Shown here piece by piece: positions 1-7,985 of a stretch of DNA of 19,552 bases (positions are counted from its first letter, which is position 1; each line of letters starts with the position of its first letter). This DNA is from Actinocrinis sp046724665 (GTDB lineage: Bacteria; Actinomycetota; Actinomycetes; Streptomycetales; Catenulisporaceae): the NCBI GenBank assembly GCA_046724665.1, contig JBKOWZ010000319.1:1-19552 (forward strand), read 5' to 3'. The notes under the pieces are model-generated. The model saw only the letters and a program-made list of their open reading frames with translations. It was not told where the DNA came from and ran no database searches. The translations under genes were made by a program, and so were the position numbers.

Positions 1-245
1 CCCCTCCTCTTCGCGCCCCACGCCATACCGTCCCCGTCCCGTCCCAGGCCGACATCCCGCCCGGACCCGGCGGGCCCTAACGGCTCCCGCTTCCCTGCGC
101 CTACTCTCTCTCCTCCCGCTACTCCCATCTCCACCCCCAGCCGCACCAACCCGCAATCCCCGCGCCGCCTTAATGTTGAGTCCCCGGCGATCTCGTTTCT
201 TTGGCTTATCTACGTACCAGGGATGTCGATCCATATTTGGGCCTG
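1..245. other. Gene-free left edge, pyrimidine-rich
   Basis: I see no convincing gene here. Roughly the first 170 bases of the plus strand are very C/T-rich and G-poor. The minus strand stays open through this part but would give a low-complexity Gly/Arg-rich peptide with no recognisable motif. From about 175 to 245 the composition becomes much more AT-rich, which is unlike the surrounding genes and suggests foreign or non-coding DNA next to the decayed transposase. Confidence 0.5.
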
Positions 246-569
246 TTATCTATGATACTCACTGCGCACCCAAAACTGAGGCGTGGTGCGGGTCAGTGCG
301 AGGACCCGCACCCTGGTCTGCGCCGGGACCTGCACTCGCAGTCCGCCGCGCTTGCGCTCTTGTAAACCGGCCATTCCGTGCTCGGTGTAGCGCCCCACCT
401 ACCGGTCCACCGTCGGCAGCGACACCCCGGCCAACGGCCCGATGTCCTTGCGCGCACGTCCCTGCGCGTGCCACAGCACGATCCGCGCCCGGGTCGCTGT
501 CGCCGCGGACACCTCCCGGCTGTTGATCAGCGCCCGCAGCTCAGCATCCTGCTCCACCGATAGCCCCAC
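246..569 (-). pseudogene. IS630-type transposase remnant (N-terminal HTH part)
   Basis: Reading the minus strand from a possible GTG at 569, the translation runs LSVEQDAELRALINSRE, then a stretch with TRARIVLWHAQGRARKDIG and LAGVSLPTVDR. That is the helix-turn-helix start of IS630-family transposases. An in-frame TAG at 399-401 replaces the Trp expected in the usual DRWVGRYTEHG sequence, after which homology resumes through GMAGLQERKRGG and stops near 285. The whole catalytic DDE domain is missing, so this cannot be an active transposase. It is evidence of past insertion-sequence activity at the left side. Family assignment rests on the motif pattern alone; the exact ends and any terminal repeats could not be defined. 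Confidence 0.7.
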
Positions 570-846
570 ACCGGTATCAACGATGCATTGCCGCTCAAGT
601 TATACAAACAGACTCACACGGCGCTAACACCTTCTTGCCGCTTGCCGCCTGGACGACGGGGCGATCTTTCTTGAGAAGACGCTCGCACGCCCTTGACGGC
701 CGCTTGAGATTCTCCTCCAAGTCTTATCACAAGAGATTCCGCAGGAGCGCCGGCAACAGCCCGTGAAGCCTTCGGAATCACGGTCAGCTGAGTTCGACGG
801 CCGGTCCAGTGTAATGCGAGAGACTGGAAGAGAGTGGAATCTGATA

Positions 847-2268
847 ATGGCTACCGCTGCCCCCCTGCTCGAACGCACGATAGCTGAGGCGTCGACGCGC
901 GAGCCACGGGATTGGAAAATCGCCGCCATATCCATGTTGGTCTTCGGCGGATCGGTCGGCGCGCTGTTTGCACTCCAGACGCTTCTGCTCGGTGGTTCGC
1001 CCATCCCCTCGGGCGGCTGGGAACTCGATGTGTCGATCGCGGGCGGCGTGCTGTGGTGCGTGCCCGTTCTGGCCGGAGTCCTGAGCTGGATGGGAATGTT
1101 GTCCCAGCGCAAGCCGCCGCCGCCCGCCCGTCCCGACGACCCGCCACTGCGCAACGTGGTGTCGTTCCGCTACATGAGCCGCGGCACCAACCCGGATTCC
1201 CTGCGGTCCTCGGTCGCATCAGTGCACGAGGTGATGAAGCGGCTTCCCCTTTTCCCGTATATCATCGAGGTGTGTGTCGAGGTTCCACAGGAAAACTTGC
1301 CGGAGGGCACGATCGAGATGCTCTTGCCGGCGAGCTATCGCACTGCGAATGGAACCCTGTACAAGGGTCGGGCACTCCAGTACGCGATGGAGCGCTCGGA
1401 AATCGCGGACGACGCCTGGATCATGCACTGCGACGAGGAATCGCATATTCACGAGTCCCTGGTTCAAGGTATCTACCGGGCCATTCGCGAGGAGGAGGCC
1501 AGCGGGCGACACCGCATCGGCCAGGGGTGCATCCTCTACTACAACTCGCTGGAGAAGCACCCCTTCCTCACACTCGCCGACAGCGTGCGCACGGGCGACG
1601 ACATCGGCAGGTTCCATCTCCAGAACCGGCACTGGCATCTTCCGGTCTGGGGGTTTCACGGCTCGTTCATCCTCGTGCGCAACTCGGTGGAGAAGATGAC
1701 GGGATTCGACTTCGGCCCGCATGGCTCGATTACCGAGGACGCGTTCTGGGCTCTGGCCAGTGCTCAGAGGGGTGCGCGGTCCCGATGGGTGGACGGGTTC
1801 ATGGTCGAGCAGGGGACCGAGCGCGTCATCGACTTCATCAAGCAGCGCCGCCGTTGGTACGTGGGTCTTCTCAAGGTGGTTCTCCACTCGCCCGCTCATT
1901 GGCGCCTGCGGCTCCCGCTGGCGGTGTTCACGGCCCTCTGGTCGGTGTCCTGGCTGGCAATCCTCTATACGTACTTCGACTACATCGTCGGGTGGCGTTC
2001 CACCGGCTGCGTACAGGTCATCGGCAACATCTCGTTCTCCACTTACGTGTGCATCTATGTCATCGGCCTGCGGACCAATCTGCTCCTGTATAAGGCGTCG
2101 CTGCTCCGCAAGATCGCCCTCTATGCCGCGCAGGTGCTGTGCATACCCTTCTTCGCCATCATGGAGTCGCTCGGCGTGCTGTACGCGCTCGTGCGTCCCG
2201 AGAAGGGGTTCCACGTCGTACAGAAGCACATGGTCGCTCCGGACGTAGTCACGGTGGACGCCGCGTGA
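847..2268 (+). CDS. Membrane GT2 glycosyltransferase, egghead-like
   Basis: A 473-residue membrane glycosyltransferase with a GT-A fold. The order is two N-terminal membrane segments (about 25-50 and 62-86), a cytosolic catalytic domain (about 100-345) and three C-terminal hydrophobic segments (about 355-382, 390-407, 425-448). Visible motifs are SRGTNPDSL (111-119), YKGRALQYA (172-180), the acidic metal/sugar-nucleotide motif DEES (196-199), WGFHGSF (268-274), the catalytic-region TED (296-298) and QRRRW (333-337). This set resembles the egghead/BRE-3 beta-mannosyltransferase branch of GT2 rather than cellulose synthases. The donor and acceptor in a bacterium are unknown. The start is uncertain: in-frame alternatives are GTG 763 (AGGAG 15 nt upstream) and ATG 814. 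It stands alone, with no operon partner. Confidence 0.8.
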   Translation: MATAAPLLERTIAEASTREPRDWKIAAISMLVFGGSVGALFALQTLLLGGSPIPSGGWELDVSIAGGVLWCVPVLAGVLSWMGMLSQRKPPPPARPDDPPLRNVVSFRYMSRGTNPDSLRSSVASVHEVMKRLPLFPYIIEVCVEVPQENLPEGTIEMLLPASYRTANGTLYKGRALQYAMERSEIADDAWIMHCDEESHIHESLVQGIYRAIREEEASGRHRIGQGCILYYNSLEKHPFLTLADSVRTGDDIGRFHLQNRHWHLPVWGFHGSFILVRNSVEKMTGFDFGPHGSITEDAFWALASAQRGARSRWVDGFMVEQGTERVIDFIKQRRRWYVGLLKVVLHSPAHWRLRLPLAVFTALWSVSWLAILYTYFDYIVGWRSTGCVQVIGNISFSTYVCIYVIGLRTNLLLYKASLLRKIALYAAQVLCIPFFAIMESLGVLYALVRPEKGFHVVQKHMVAPDVVTVDAA

Positions 2269-2742
2269 CGTGGCGATCCGCAACGGCCCCGCCCCGCAAC
2301 ACCCAGCCGAACAGCCGTGAGAAGCGCTGAAAATCAGCAGCCTGACCCCGCCTAGTCCGTGGCAGGGCCAGACTGCTGTCATGCACGGCGAATGAACCGA
2401 GCTTACAGGACAGCCATCCACCTGCAACAGTAGAAACATGCGGCACACGTGCCTCCGCCGGAGCCTGCGGGTGCGTTGCGGCGCTACGCACCCGCGACCG
2501 ACGAACGATCGCCATGGACCACCCCCACCACCACACACGACCTACAAGGCGGCAGGCGGCAGGCGATTATCCGACAAGTCGCGGCCAAACGAATTAGATT
2601 TCCACGCATGTGACAGTGTGATAATTCTGCCGAATGAATGAATCTCGGAAATTCCACTCCCTACAGCGCCTAACTCGGTCATTCTGAAATCACCGGCGCA
2701 CGACCGGTATCACAGAACACGATCGAACCAGGAGTGGGCGCC
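2269..2742. other. Intergenic region between glycosyltransferase and hypothetical gene
   Basis: About 470 bp without a credible gene. It contains a strong stem-loop (2467-2495) and, closer to the next gene, a much more AT-rich stretch (about 2580-2680) that includes GATAAT at 2620-2625 preceded by TG. This could be a -10 element for the downstream gene, but I see no good -35 at 16-18 bp. A GAAT triplet repeat lies at 2632-2643. Confidence 0.4.
2467..2495. terminator. Perfect 10-bp stem-loop, possible bidirectional terminator
   Basis: GCGGGTGCGT (2467-2476) pairs perfectly with ACGCACCCGC (2486-2495) around a 9-nt loop. There is no U-tract, which is common for actinobacterial terminators. It sits about 200 nt downstream of the glycosyltransferase stop, further away than usual, so an operator or other structural role is also possible. 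Confidence 0.45.
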
Positions 2743-3660
2743 ATGAGCAGGACCACACACCCGCCGACGGACCATGCCGTGCTCGTCCGCGGCTTCGCAG
2801 TGATCCTGCACGCGTCGGAGTACCTCGACCTGATCACGCGCCATGCAGCGCTGCACCTCGGCGACTACGGCACGTACCTCGCCGATCTGTACAGCCGCAT
2901 GCGCGCCGCACGACACACCGGCAAGCGGGTGCTCGTCGGACCGTTCCTCACCGACCAATACGAGAGCTATGCCGAGGCGATCGGCGAGGCGGCCGAGAGC
3001 AGACACGCCTTGCGCGCGTACGACGACTTCGTCGCACGAGCCAGCCCGCACACCCGTGAATGGAACGGAGAGCCGATAAGCCACGTCGTGGTCAGCCTGC
3101 GAGCTGCCACCGACACAAGGGCCGATCAAGCCAAGATCTTCTCCCTACTCAAGCAGGCTGCCGACCGCTACCCCGACCCCCAACGCGTCGCACGCGACGC
3201 CCTGATTGCGGCTACCGAGATCTTCACTCCGCTTCTCAAACGCGCCGAGCCGGGTCACCACACGCTGACCTGCACCCTGCGGCTCGCTTGCGATCACTTC
3301 ACCTACGCCTTGCCGGTCGTACGCACCCCAGAGCTCATCGCCTTTCCCGACGGGAGTCCGGAACAAGTTCTCTGCGCCGCCCTAGCCACCGCGCAGCTCA
3401 CTGGCTGCCCCGCGACGCTGGTCCTGTGCAGCCGACGCCTCGCCGTCCACGCGAGAAGCCAGGAACCAGACGACTCCGCCGACCACGGCGATCAACTCAC
3501 CATCCGCGTCTGGCGCCTGTCGGCCGGTCGCGCGATACCGCTCACAGCACCGCAAGCCTTCGACCTCGCGTACACAAACCCCGCCAGCAACCATCCCATC
3601 CCGCCGGAACCCGGTGCCCACTACGCCGACGCCTTCCCGCTGACCGGCCAACCGCCGTAG
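2743..3660 (+). CDS. Hypothetical actinobacterial protein
   Basis: A 305-residue protein that I do not recognise. The ATG at 2743 is chosen because AGGAG lies at 2730-2734 with 8-nt spacing; the upstream GTG at 2734 overlaps that ribosome site. Codon use is clearly that of a real high-GC gene. There is no signal peptide, no membrane segment and no metal-binding cluster. The first 100 residues look helical and charged. The C-terminal part contains a repeated pattern in which a strand-like segment (PVVRTPELIAFPDGSPEQ) is followed by an alanine-rich helix and LVLCSRR. It is monocistronic, with a gap on both sides, and precedes the tRNA gene. No function is proposed. Confidence 0.7.
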   Translation: MSRTTHPPTDHAVLVRGFAVILHASEYLDLITRHAALHLGDYGTYLADLYSRMRAARHTGKRVLVGPFLTDQYESYAEAIGEAAESRHALRAYDDFVARASPHTREWNGEPISHVVVSLRAATDTRADQAKIFSLLKQAADRYPDPQRVARDALIAATEIFTPLLKRAEPGHHTLTCTLRLACDHFTYALPVVRTPELIAFPDGSPEQVLCAALATAQLTGCPATLVLCSRRLAVHARSQEPDDSADHGDQLTIRVWRLSAGRAIPLTAPQAFDLAYTNPASNHPIPPEPGAHYADAFPLTGQPP

Positions 3661-3895
3661 CTATGAGTCCCAAGTGCGGCTCTAGGCACTAGCTAGCCCC
3701 AGGCGTGGGGACCGCACCGTCCGCTCCCCCGACCCGAACGGCCTGCCAACCTGCGACGACGCCCCAGTGAACCGCGCCCGACCCGGGCACGGTTTGCGAG
3801 GGGGTACCTGGTGCACAACCAAACCCGATCTTTGGTATTGTTCTCCACGTCAACGCGGGACCGGACAAACCGGAATACCGCCTGGCGACACCCAG
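3661..3895. other. Spacer between hypothetical gene and tRNA-Leu
   Basis: No gene is seen. It contains two short GC-rich hairpins that could end transcription of the upstream gene: CCCCA/TGGGG about 35 nt after the stop, and GCCCG/CGGGC near 3777-3789. Neither is strong enough to assign. The tRNA promoter should lie in about 3820-3890, but I see no clear consensus. Confidence 0.35.
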
Positions 3896-3979
3896 GTCCG
3901 GGTGGCGGAATGGCAGACGCGCTAGCTTGAGGTGCTAGTGCCCGTTAAGGGCGTGGGGGTTCAAGTCCCCCCTCGGACA
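3896..3979 (+). tRNA. tRNA-Leu(GAG)
   Basis: A complete 84-nt class II tRNA. The acceptor stem pairs GTCCGGG (3896-3902) with CTCGGAC (3972-3978) including one G-U pair, and the discriminator is A3979. The D-arm is GGCGGAATGGCAGACGC. The anticodon stem CTAGC/GCTAG encloses the loop TTGAGGT, giving anticodon GAG. A long variable arm (about TGCCCGTTAAGGGCG) identifies the leucine class, and the T-arm is GGGGG-TTCAAGT-CCCCC. CCA is not encoded, as is usual in actinomycetes. It would read CUC and CUU codons. A short weak hairpin (ACAG/CTGT) followed by seven T's lies about 12-30 nt downstream and could be its terminator. Confidence 0.95.
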
Positions 3980-4502
3980 CATAATTTCCCTACAGTGGGC
4001 TGTTTTTTTGGCACCGCTTTCGCGGTGTCTGAGGCCAGGTCCCCGTCTCAGGTGCTGCGTCATTTCAGTCGGGCGTTCATCTCGTTGCGTACATCTCGTG
4101 CGGTGTGACGCCGTCGGCCTGAATGACCGCTCTTATCAAGGCTCGCAGTGGCTTATACGCGGCTGTGCGATGTCTGACGCGCGTGTCCGGGGCGCAGTCA
4201 GACGGGGATGCGGATTGGTAGCTCCGCGCTGGTGACCTCGAGGGTCTTGGTGGGGTGGTGGTCAGGGTGCGCGCGGTGCGGCGCAGATGCTCGATAGGTG
4301 TAGACGCTCGAATAGCCTGAATTCAGTCCGCGTGCGCGCTCGAGCAGCCCGGCGCGGCGCGCTAATCGAGCAGGTCGTGGAGCTTACCGGACGCCTCGGG
4401 AAAACGTGCGCTGAAGAAGCATCTTGGCAGCGCGCTTTTAAGCCTAAGAAGTACCCTGACACCACTGGTCTGGTGACCGTCCGATGTGGACAATCGATCT
4501 AC
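3980..4502. other. Gene-poor stretch between tRNA and regulator pseudogene
   Basis: About 520 bp without a credible intact gene. A T7 run follows the tRNA, then a perfect hairpin CACCGC-TTTC-GCGGTG at 4011-4026. On the minus strand around 4203-4272 a short open stretch ends HPTKTLEVTSAELPIRIPV and stop. It has coding-like composition and may be the tail of a decayed gene, but I cannot name the family. The part from about 4287 onward is in frame with the regulator but shows no domain. Confidence 0.4.
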
Positions 4503-6773
4503 GTGGACGACGATACGGCACGATCGGCGCGGGCCTCGCGCAGGGGGCTGCGTTACGAGATCCTGGGGCCGATGAGGGTACTCGACGGGAATACTGTCCT
4601 TCACATCAAGCAGGGCATGCAAAACAGGCTGCTGGCGATCCTCCTGATTCGCCGGGGACGGCCGATGAGCACCGACGCACTGGTGGACAGCCTCTGGCCG
4701 AAGGACCCGCCGACCAGCGCCCGGGCAAATCTGCAACAGTACATCCACCCACTGTGATCTAGTCTTGGTTCGGAGCAGCGGATCAGGTCGCAGGGGAACG
4801 GCGGATACGAGCTCGCGTTCGACGGGGACGACGACTGCGGCGACGGCAATGGCGGGGGCGGGGGCGGGGGCGCGGACAGCTGCGACGCCGACGACTTCGA
4901 GTGCGAGGTGGAGCTCGCCGACGCGTTGCTGGCGCAGGGGCGGCACGTTCCCGCCGCGACCGCGTACGGCTCGGCGCTCGAGCTGTGGGGTTCCGGGCTG
5001 CCCGCCTTCCACGGGCTCGGCGGTCCGCTGATCGGGGCGGAGCGCGTCCGGCTTGAGCAGCTGCGCATGCAGGCCGTGACCGGGCTGTGCCAGGCCGAGC
5101 GCGAGAACGGCAGGTTGTCGAGCCACATCGATCTGATCAGTGCCGCATTGCGCGACGAGCCGCTCAACGAGCGGTTGTGCGGGTTCCTCATGCGTGCGCT
5201 GCTCGAGTCCGGGCGCCTCGAGGAGGCCGTCGGCGCCTACCAGGAACTGCGCCGGCGGATGTCCGCCGAGTTGGGGCTCTCGCCCGGTCCCGAGCTGGCC
5301 GAGATCTACCGGGAGGTGCTCGGGCCGCGCGGTCCGCTGCTCCACACGGCGCCGGGCCGCCGGGCGGCGCCGTGCCTGCTGCCGCCGGACCCGCACGGCT
5401 TCGTCGGTCGGAGCACGCAAGTGGACGCCATCTGCGACCTGCTGCGCGGGAAGGACGCGCCGGCGCCGATCGTCGCGATCTACGGCCAGGGCGGGGTGGG
5501 CAAGACGGAGCTGGTCCATCGCCGCGCCGGCGATCGGACCCGGCGTTCCCGGCACCCGCTCCCAGGCCACCGCCAGGCTGCGCTCCAGGTCGCCGGCCAG
5601 CCGCGCGTTGACCCACTCGAGGAAGGCCTTGGGCTCGAAACTCGCCTCCTCGGACTCGGGATTGACCATCGCGAGGTAGAAGCGGGTGGCGTCCACCGGC
5701 AGGCCGGGCACCCGGGCGATCGCGGACGCGGTGATCACGTGGCCCCGGCTGGTGGAGAACTTCGATCCGGCCAGCTGGTAGAACTCGTTGATCAGACAGC
5801 GGTCGTAGGGCCGCGTCCCGCCGAAGACCGGTGCCAGGGCGTTGATGGAGTAGAGGGTGCACACGGCGTTGTCGCAGCCGAGGCTGGTCACGGTGATGAC
5901 GTCGGACTCGGCGTCGAAGGAGTTGACGGTGGCTCCGATCCGCTCGCGGTGCAGTTCACCGATCAGACGGGCGAACATGAAGCAGCCGGTGTAGGAGAAC
6001 AGCGTCGAATGCGTCAGGCCGTACTCCGTGGGCAACGGCATGCCCCACTGGTGTGGCGCGCTGAGCCGGTCGCGTGTTCCGCTGCGGCGCACGTAGGCGC
6101 GCACCGCCTCGCGGTACCGCGGCGCGACTTCCAGCCGGTCGAATTCGGGCTCCAGCCAGTCGAGGCCGGCCATCTCTACGAACAGCGTCTCGATCTGCCG
6201 CCACTGCCAGCGGTCCTGCGCGAAGCGCGAGCGCGGCTCCACCAGCTCCTCGGGCCGGAAGTGCGCGCCGCAGTCCTCGCAGCCGTACCCTGTGGTCTCG
6301 GCTGCGCAGTCCGGGCAGCGGCCCAGGAGCAGCGGGCCGACGACGAACCGGTCGGCGGACGCGTCGTACGGGACGCGCTCGACCACCCGGCTGATCGCGC
6401 CGCGGTCGCGCAGCCGGGCCAGCGAGCCGTCGATCTCCTGCCGGAACCGGGTGTGCCAGGGTTCTTCCGCCGGGTTGAAGTATTCGTCCATCTCGATGCG
6501 CATCGCGGCCAGCCCCTCGCGGATCTGGCCGTGGAAGCGGGCCGCGATCTCGGCCGGCTCGCACGCCTCCATGCGCGCCCGCATCGCGACCCACGACTCG
6601 TACGCGTCGGTACCGGTGATGACGGCGGCGTGGTCGCCGCGCATGCGCAGGAAGCGCGCGAGCACGTCCAGCCGCAGGAAGGGGCCCGCGATGTGGCCCA
6701 GGTGCAGCGGGCCGTTCGGCGTCGGTTCCGGTGGCACCAGCAGATAGCGGCGCGGATTGGCGGACGGGTGCAT
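4362..6773 (-). CDS. Methionyl-tRNA-synthetase-like amino-acid-activating enzyme, chimeric C-terminus
   Basis: The reading frame predicts 803 residues, but only the first approximately 416 (6773 down to about 5520) belong to the class I synthetase family. These include the HIGH-type motif HLGH (24-27) in PEPTPNGPLHLGHIAG, a zinc knuckle C153/C156/C165/C168 and the KMSKS-type loop KFSTS (338-342). Two CPDC-type knuckle halves, GYGCEDCG and the Rossmann core fit MetRS. The remaining 385 residues are antisense translation of the regulator pseudogene, Arg/Pro-rich and not a real domain, so the anticodon-binding region is missing. Next to a cupin, a lysine N-hydroxylase and a FAD oxidase it is best read as the amino-acid-activating half of a hydrazine synthetase (cupin-MetRS, as Spb40 in s56-p1 biosynthesis), not a translation enzyme. 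The start has GAGGA about 10 nt upstream and lies 40 nt after the oxidase gene. Activity of the truncated form is unknown. Confidence 0.8.
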   Translation of the reverse strand: MHPSANPRRYLLVPPEPTPNGPLHLGHIAGPFLRLDVLARFLRMRGDHAAVITGTDAYESWVAMRARMEACEPAEIAARFHGQIREGLAAMRIEMDEYFNPAEEPWHTRFRQEIDGSLARLRDRGAISRVVERVPYDASADRFVVGPLLLGRCPDCAAETTGYGCEDCGAHFRPEELVEPRSRFAQDRWQWRQIETLFVEMAGLDWLEPEFDRLEVAPRYREAVRAYVRRSGTRDRLSAPHQWGMPLPTEYGLTHSTLFSYTGCFMFARLIGELHRERIGATVNSFDAESDVITVTSLGCDNAVCTLYSINALAPVFGGTRPYDRCLINEFYQLAGSKFSTSRGHVITASAIARVPGLPVDATRFYLAMVNPESEEASFEPKAFLEWVNARLAGDLERSLAVAWERVPGTPGPIAGAAMDQLRLAHPALAVDRDDRRRRVLPAQQVADGVHLRAPTDEAVRVRRQQARRRPAARRRVEQRTARPEHLPVDLGQLGTGREPQLGGHPPAQFLVGADGLLEAPGLEQRTHEEPAQPLVERLVAQCGTDQIDVARQPAVLALGLAQPGHGLHAQLLKPDALRPDQRTAEPVEGGQPGTPQLERRAVRGRGGNVPPLRQQRVGELHLALEVVGVAAVRAPAPAPAIAVAAVVVPVERELVSAVPLRPDPLLRTKTRSQWVDVLLQICPGAGRRVLRPEAVHQCVGAHRPSPANQEDRQQPVLHALLDVKDSIPVEYPHRPQDLVTQPPARGPRRSCRIVVHVDRLSTSDGHQTSGVRVLLRLKSALPRCFFSARFPEASGKLHDLLD
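4503..5519 (+). pseudogene. SARP/AfsR-type transcriptional regulator, nonsense-mutated and 3'-truncated
   Basis: The remnant of a pathway-specific activator. From a likely GTG at 4503 the frame gives a winged-helix Trans_reg_C domain (LRYEILGPMRVLDG, then LVDSLWPKDPPTSARANLQQY). A TGA at 4755-4757 then falls where SARP proteins usually have Arg in YxxRLRxxLG; a single CGA to TGA change would explain it. The same frame resumes SSLGSEQRIRSQGN and enters a bacterial transcriptional activation domain (BTAD; about 4880-5325, ending LGLSPGPELAEIYREVLG). The start of an NB-ARC-type NTPase follows, with Walker A GQGGVGKT at about 5488-5511. Homology ends at about LVH, where antisense MetRS-like sequence begins. 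The rest of the NTPase and any C-terminal repeats are lost. It is convergent with the cluster it probably once activated. Confidence 0.8.
4854..4871 (+). repeat. Three tandem GGGGGC units
   Basis: Three perfect hexamers within the regulator pseudogene encode a poly-glycine run between the DNA-binding and BTAD domains. Such G5 tracts are prone to slippage and can form quadruplexes. The flanking reading frame is nevertheless preserved. Confidence 0.7.
5510..5545. other. Deletion or recombination junction between convergent genes
   Basis: On the plus strand, regulator homology ends just after GKTELVH (codons ending near 5519). On the minus strand, synthetase-like sequence ends within about the same 30 bases (residues about 410-419). 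Both genes lose their 3' ends at one point, as expected from a deletion joining two convergent genes. The exact base cannot be fixed without homologues. Confidence 0.75.
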
Positions 6774-6813
6774 GGCGATGGAGTCCTCGTGGTCGGTGGG
6801 GGCGTGGGCGCGT

Positions 6814-7980
6814 TCAGCCGGCGGATGATGACGCCGTGTGCTGCAAGGACGCTGTGTTCAACGGCCTCGGGTGTGCCGGATCGGGGCTCGGCCCGGGGAA
6901 GCCGACGAGGTCGAGCGCCCGCTCGGCGATCCCGGGTGCCAGCCGGAAGCCCGATCCGGCGCACCCGGTGGCCAGCACGGCGCCGTCCTGCTCCTCGAGC
7001 GCCGTCACGAGCGGGCCGCGCTCGGGAGGGTAGAGGTCCACGCCTACTCGGCTGCGGACGATGAGCGCGCCGAACCGGGGCAACGCGGCATCGAGCACCC
7101 GCCTCGCCTCGGCCAGGTCGGCCTGGTCGGCGCGCACCCGGCGGTGGTCGGGCAGGCAGTCCCAGTCGTTGCTGGTGATGCTCAGCCACCAGCTGCCCTC
7201 AGCCGGCCCGGGCAGCACGAAAGCGCCGTGGTCCTCCAGGTTGAGCAGCGGGGGCGTGGCCGACACCCGCGCCGTCAGCCGGAAGGCGACGATCTTCTTG
7301 GTGCGCGCGGCGTGCTTGGCGGCAGTGCGCCTGAACGGCCCGCGCAGCGCCCACGCGCCGGGGGCGGCGACCACCCGGCGCGCCCTGAGCTGCCTGCCGT
7401 CCTCGGCGGTGAGCTGGAAGCCGCCGCGGCGCGCGTCGATCCGCTCGACCGTGAAGTGCTCGACGAGGCGGTTGCGCGGGCCGGCGGCGACCGGAGCGAG
7501 GAGTTCGCCCACCGTCCGCACGGGATCCGACACGGCCGCCGGACCCGAGCGCAGCAGGACGCTGCCCGGGCCGCCGAGCATGTCCCCGAAGGTCGAGCGA
7601 ATATCATCGTGCTGCCGTACGTCGCAGGGCTCGAGCCGGTCGGCGATCAACTGCTCCTGCGTGGCCGGGACCGCGTCGCCGGACATCAGCCAGTACGAGG
7701 GGTACTGCCCCGCCGCCCAGGACGCGGCACGTGTGCGCACCGCCTCGCGCAGTTCGAGACTGCGCCGGGCGACCGCGCGCTGCGCCGCCGAGCCGCCGGC
7801 GGGAATGTCCACGGCCAGCGAACGGGCCGTCGTCGTCTCCCAGCGGGAACCGGCGCACAGCACGGCGATCGACGCGTCCGGGTCGCGCACCGCGGCGAGC
7901 GCGGCGGTGGCCGCACCGACGATCCCGGTGCCGACCACGGCGAGCTCGAACGTCGCGGCAGGCGCTGTGTCGGTCGGCAT
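6814..7980 (-). CDS. FAD-dependent amino-acid oxidase-like enzyme (DAO family)
   Basis: A 388-residue flavoprotein of the D-amino-acid oxidase/glycine-oxidase fold. The N-terminal dinucleotide-binding motif is VVGTGIVGAATA with GxGxxG at 17-22, and the FAD-closing C-terminal motif is VLATGCAGSGFRLAPGIAERAL. There is no signal peptide or membrane segment, so it is cytosolic. ATG 7980 begins five bases after the cupin stop, so the two are translationally linked. In s56-p1 biosynthesis a FAD oxidase (Spb39) acts after the cupin-MetRS enzyme, cleaving the lysine-derived C-N bond of the N-N adduct to free hydrazinoacetic acid. The same role is inferred here from context. A generic amine or amino-acid oxidase in tailoring is the alternative. 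The last residues (after about 375) are unconserved in appearance. Confidence 0.8.
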   Translation of the reverse strand: MPTDTAPAATFELAVVGTGIVGAATAALAAVRDPDASIAVLCAGSRWETTTARSLAVDIPAGGSAAQRAVARRSLELREAVRTRAASWAAGQYPSYWLMSGDAVPATQEQLIADRLEPCDVRQHDDIRSTFGDMLGGPGSVLLRSGPAAVSDPVRTVGELLAPVAAGPRNRLVEHFTVERIDARRGGFQLTAEDGRQLRARRVVAAPGAWALRGPFRRTAAKHAARTKKIVAFRLTARVSATPPLLNLEDHGAFVLPGPAEGSWWLSITSNDWDCLPDHRRVRADQADLAEARRVLDAALPRFGALIVRSRVGVDLYPPERGPLVTALEEQDGAVLATGCAGSGFRLAPGIAERALDLVGFPGPSPDPAHPRPLNTASLQHTASSSAG

Positions 7981-7985
7981 GGGCG

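Noticed and set aside
5520..6773. Housekeeping or resistant second methionyl-tRNA synthetase
   Set aside because: Its place in a biosynthetic operon with cupin and N-hydroxylase, and the loss of the anticodon-binding region, argue against a role in translation. It cannot be fully excluded without phylogeny.
4908..7064. 718-residue plus-strand open frame continuing the regulator
   Set aside because: Only the part before about 5519 is BTAD/NTPase-like. The rest is antisense of the MetRS-like and FAD genes, Arg/Gly/Ala-rich without motifs.
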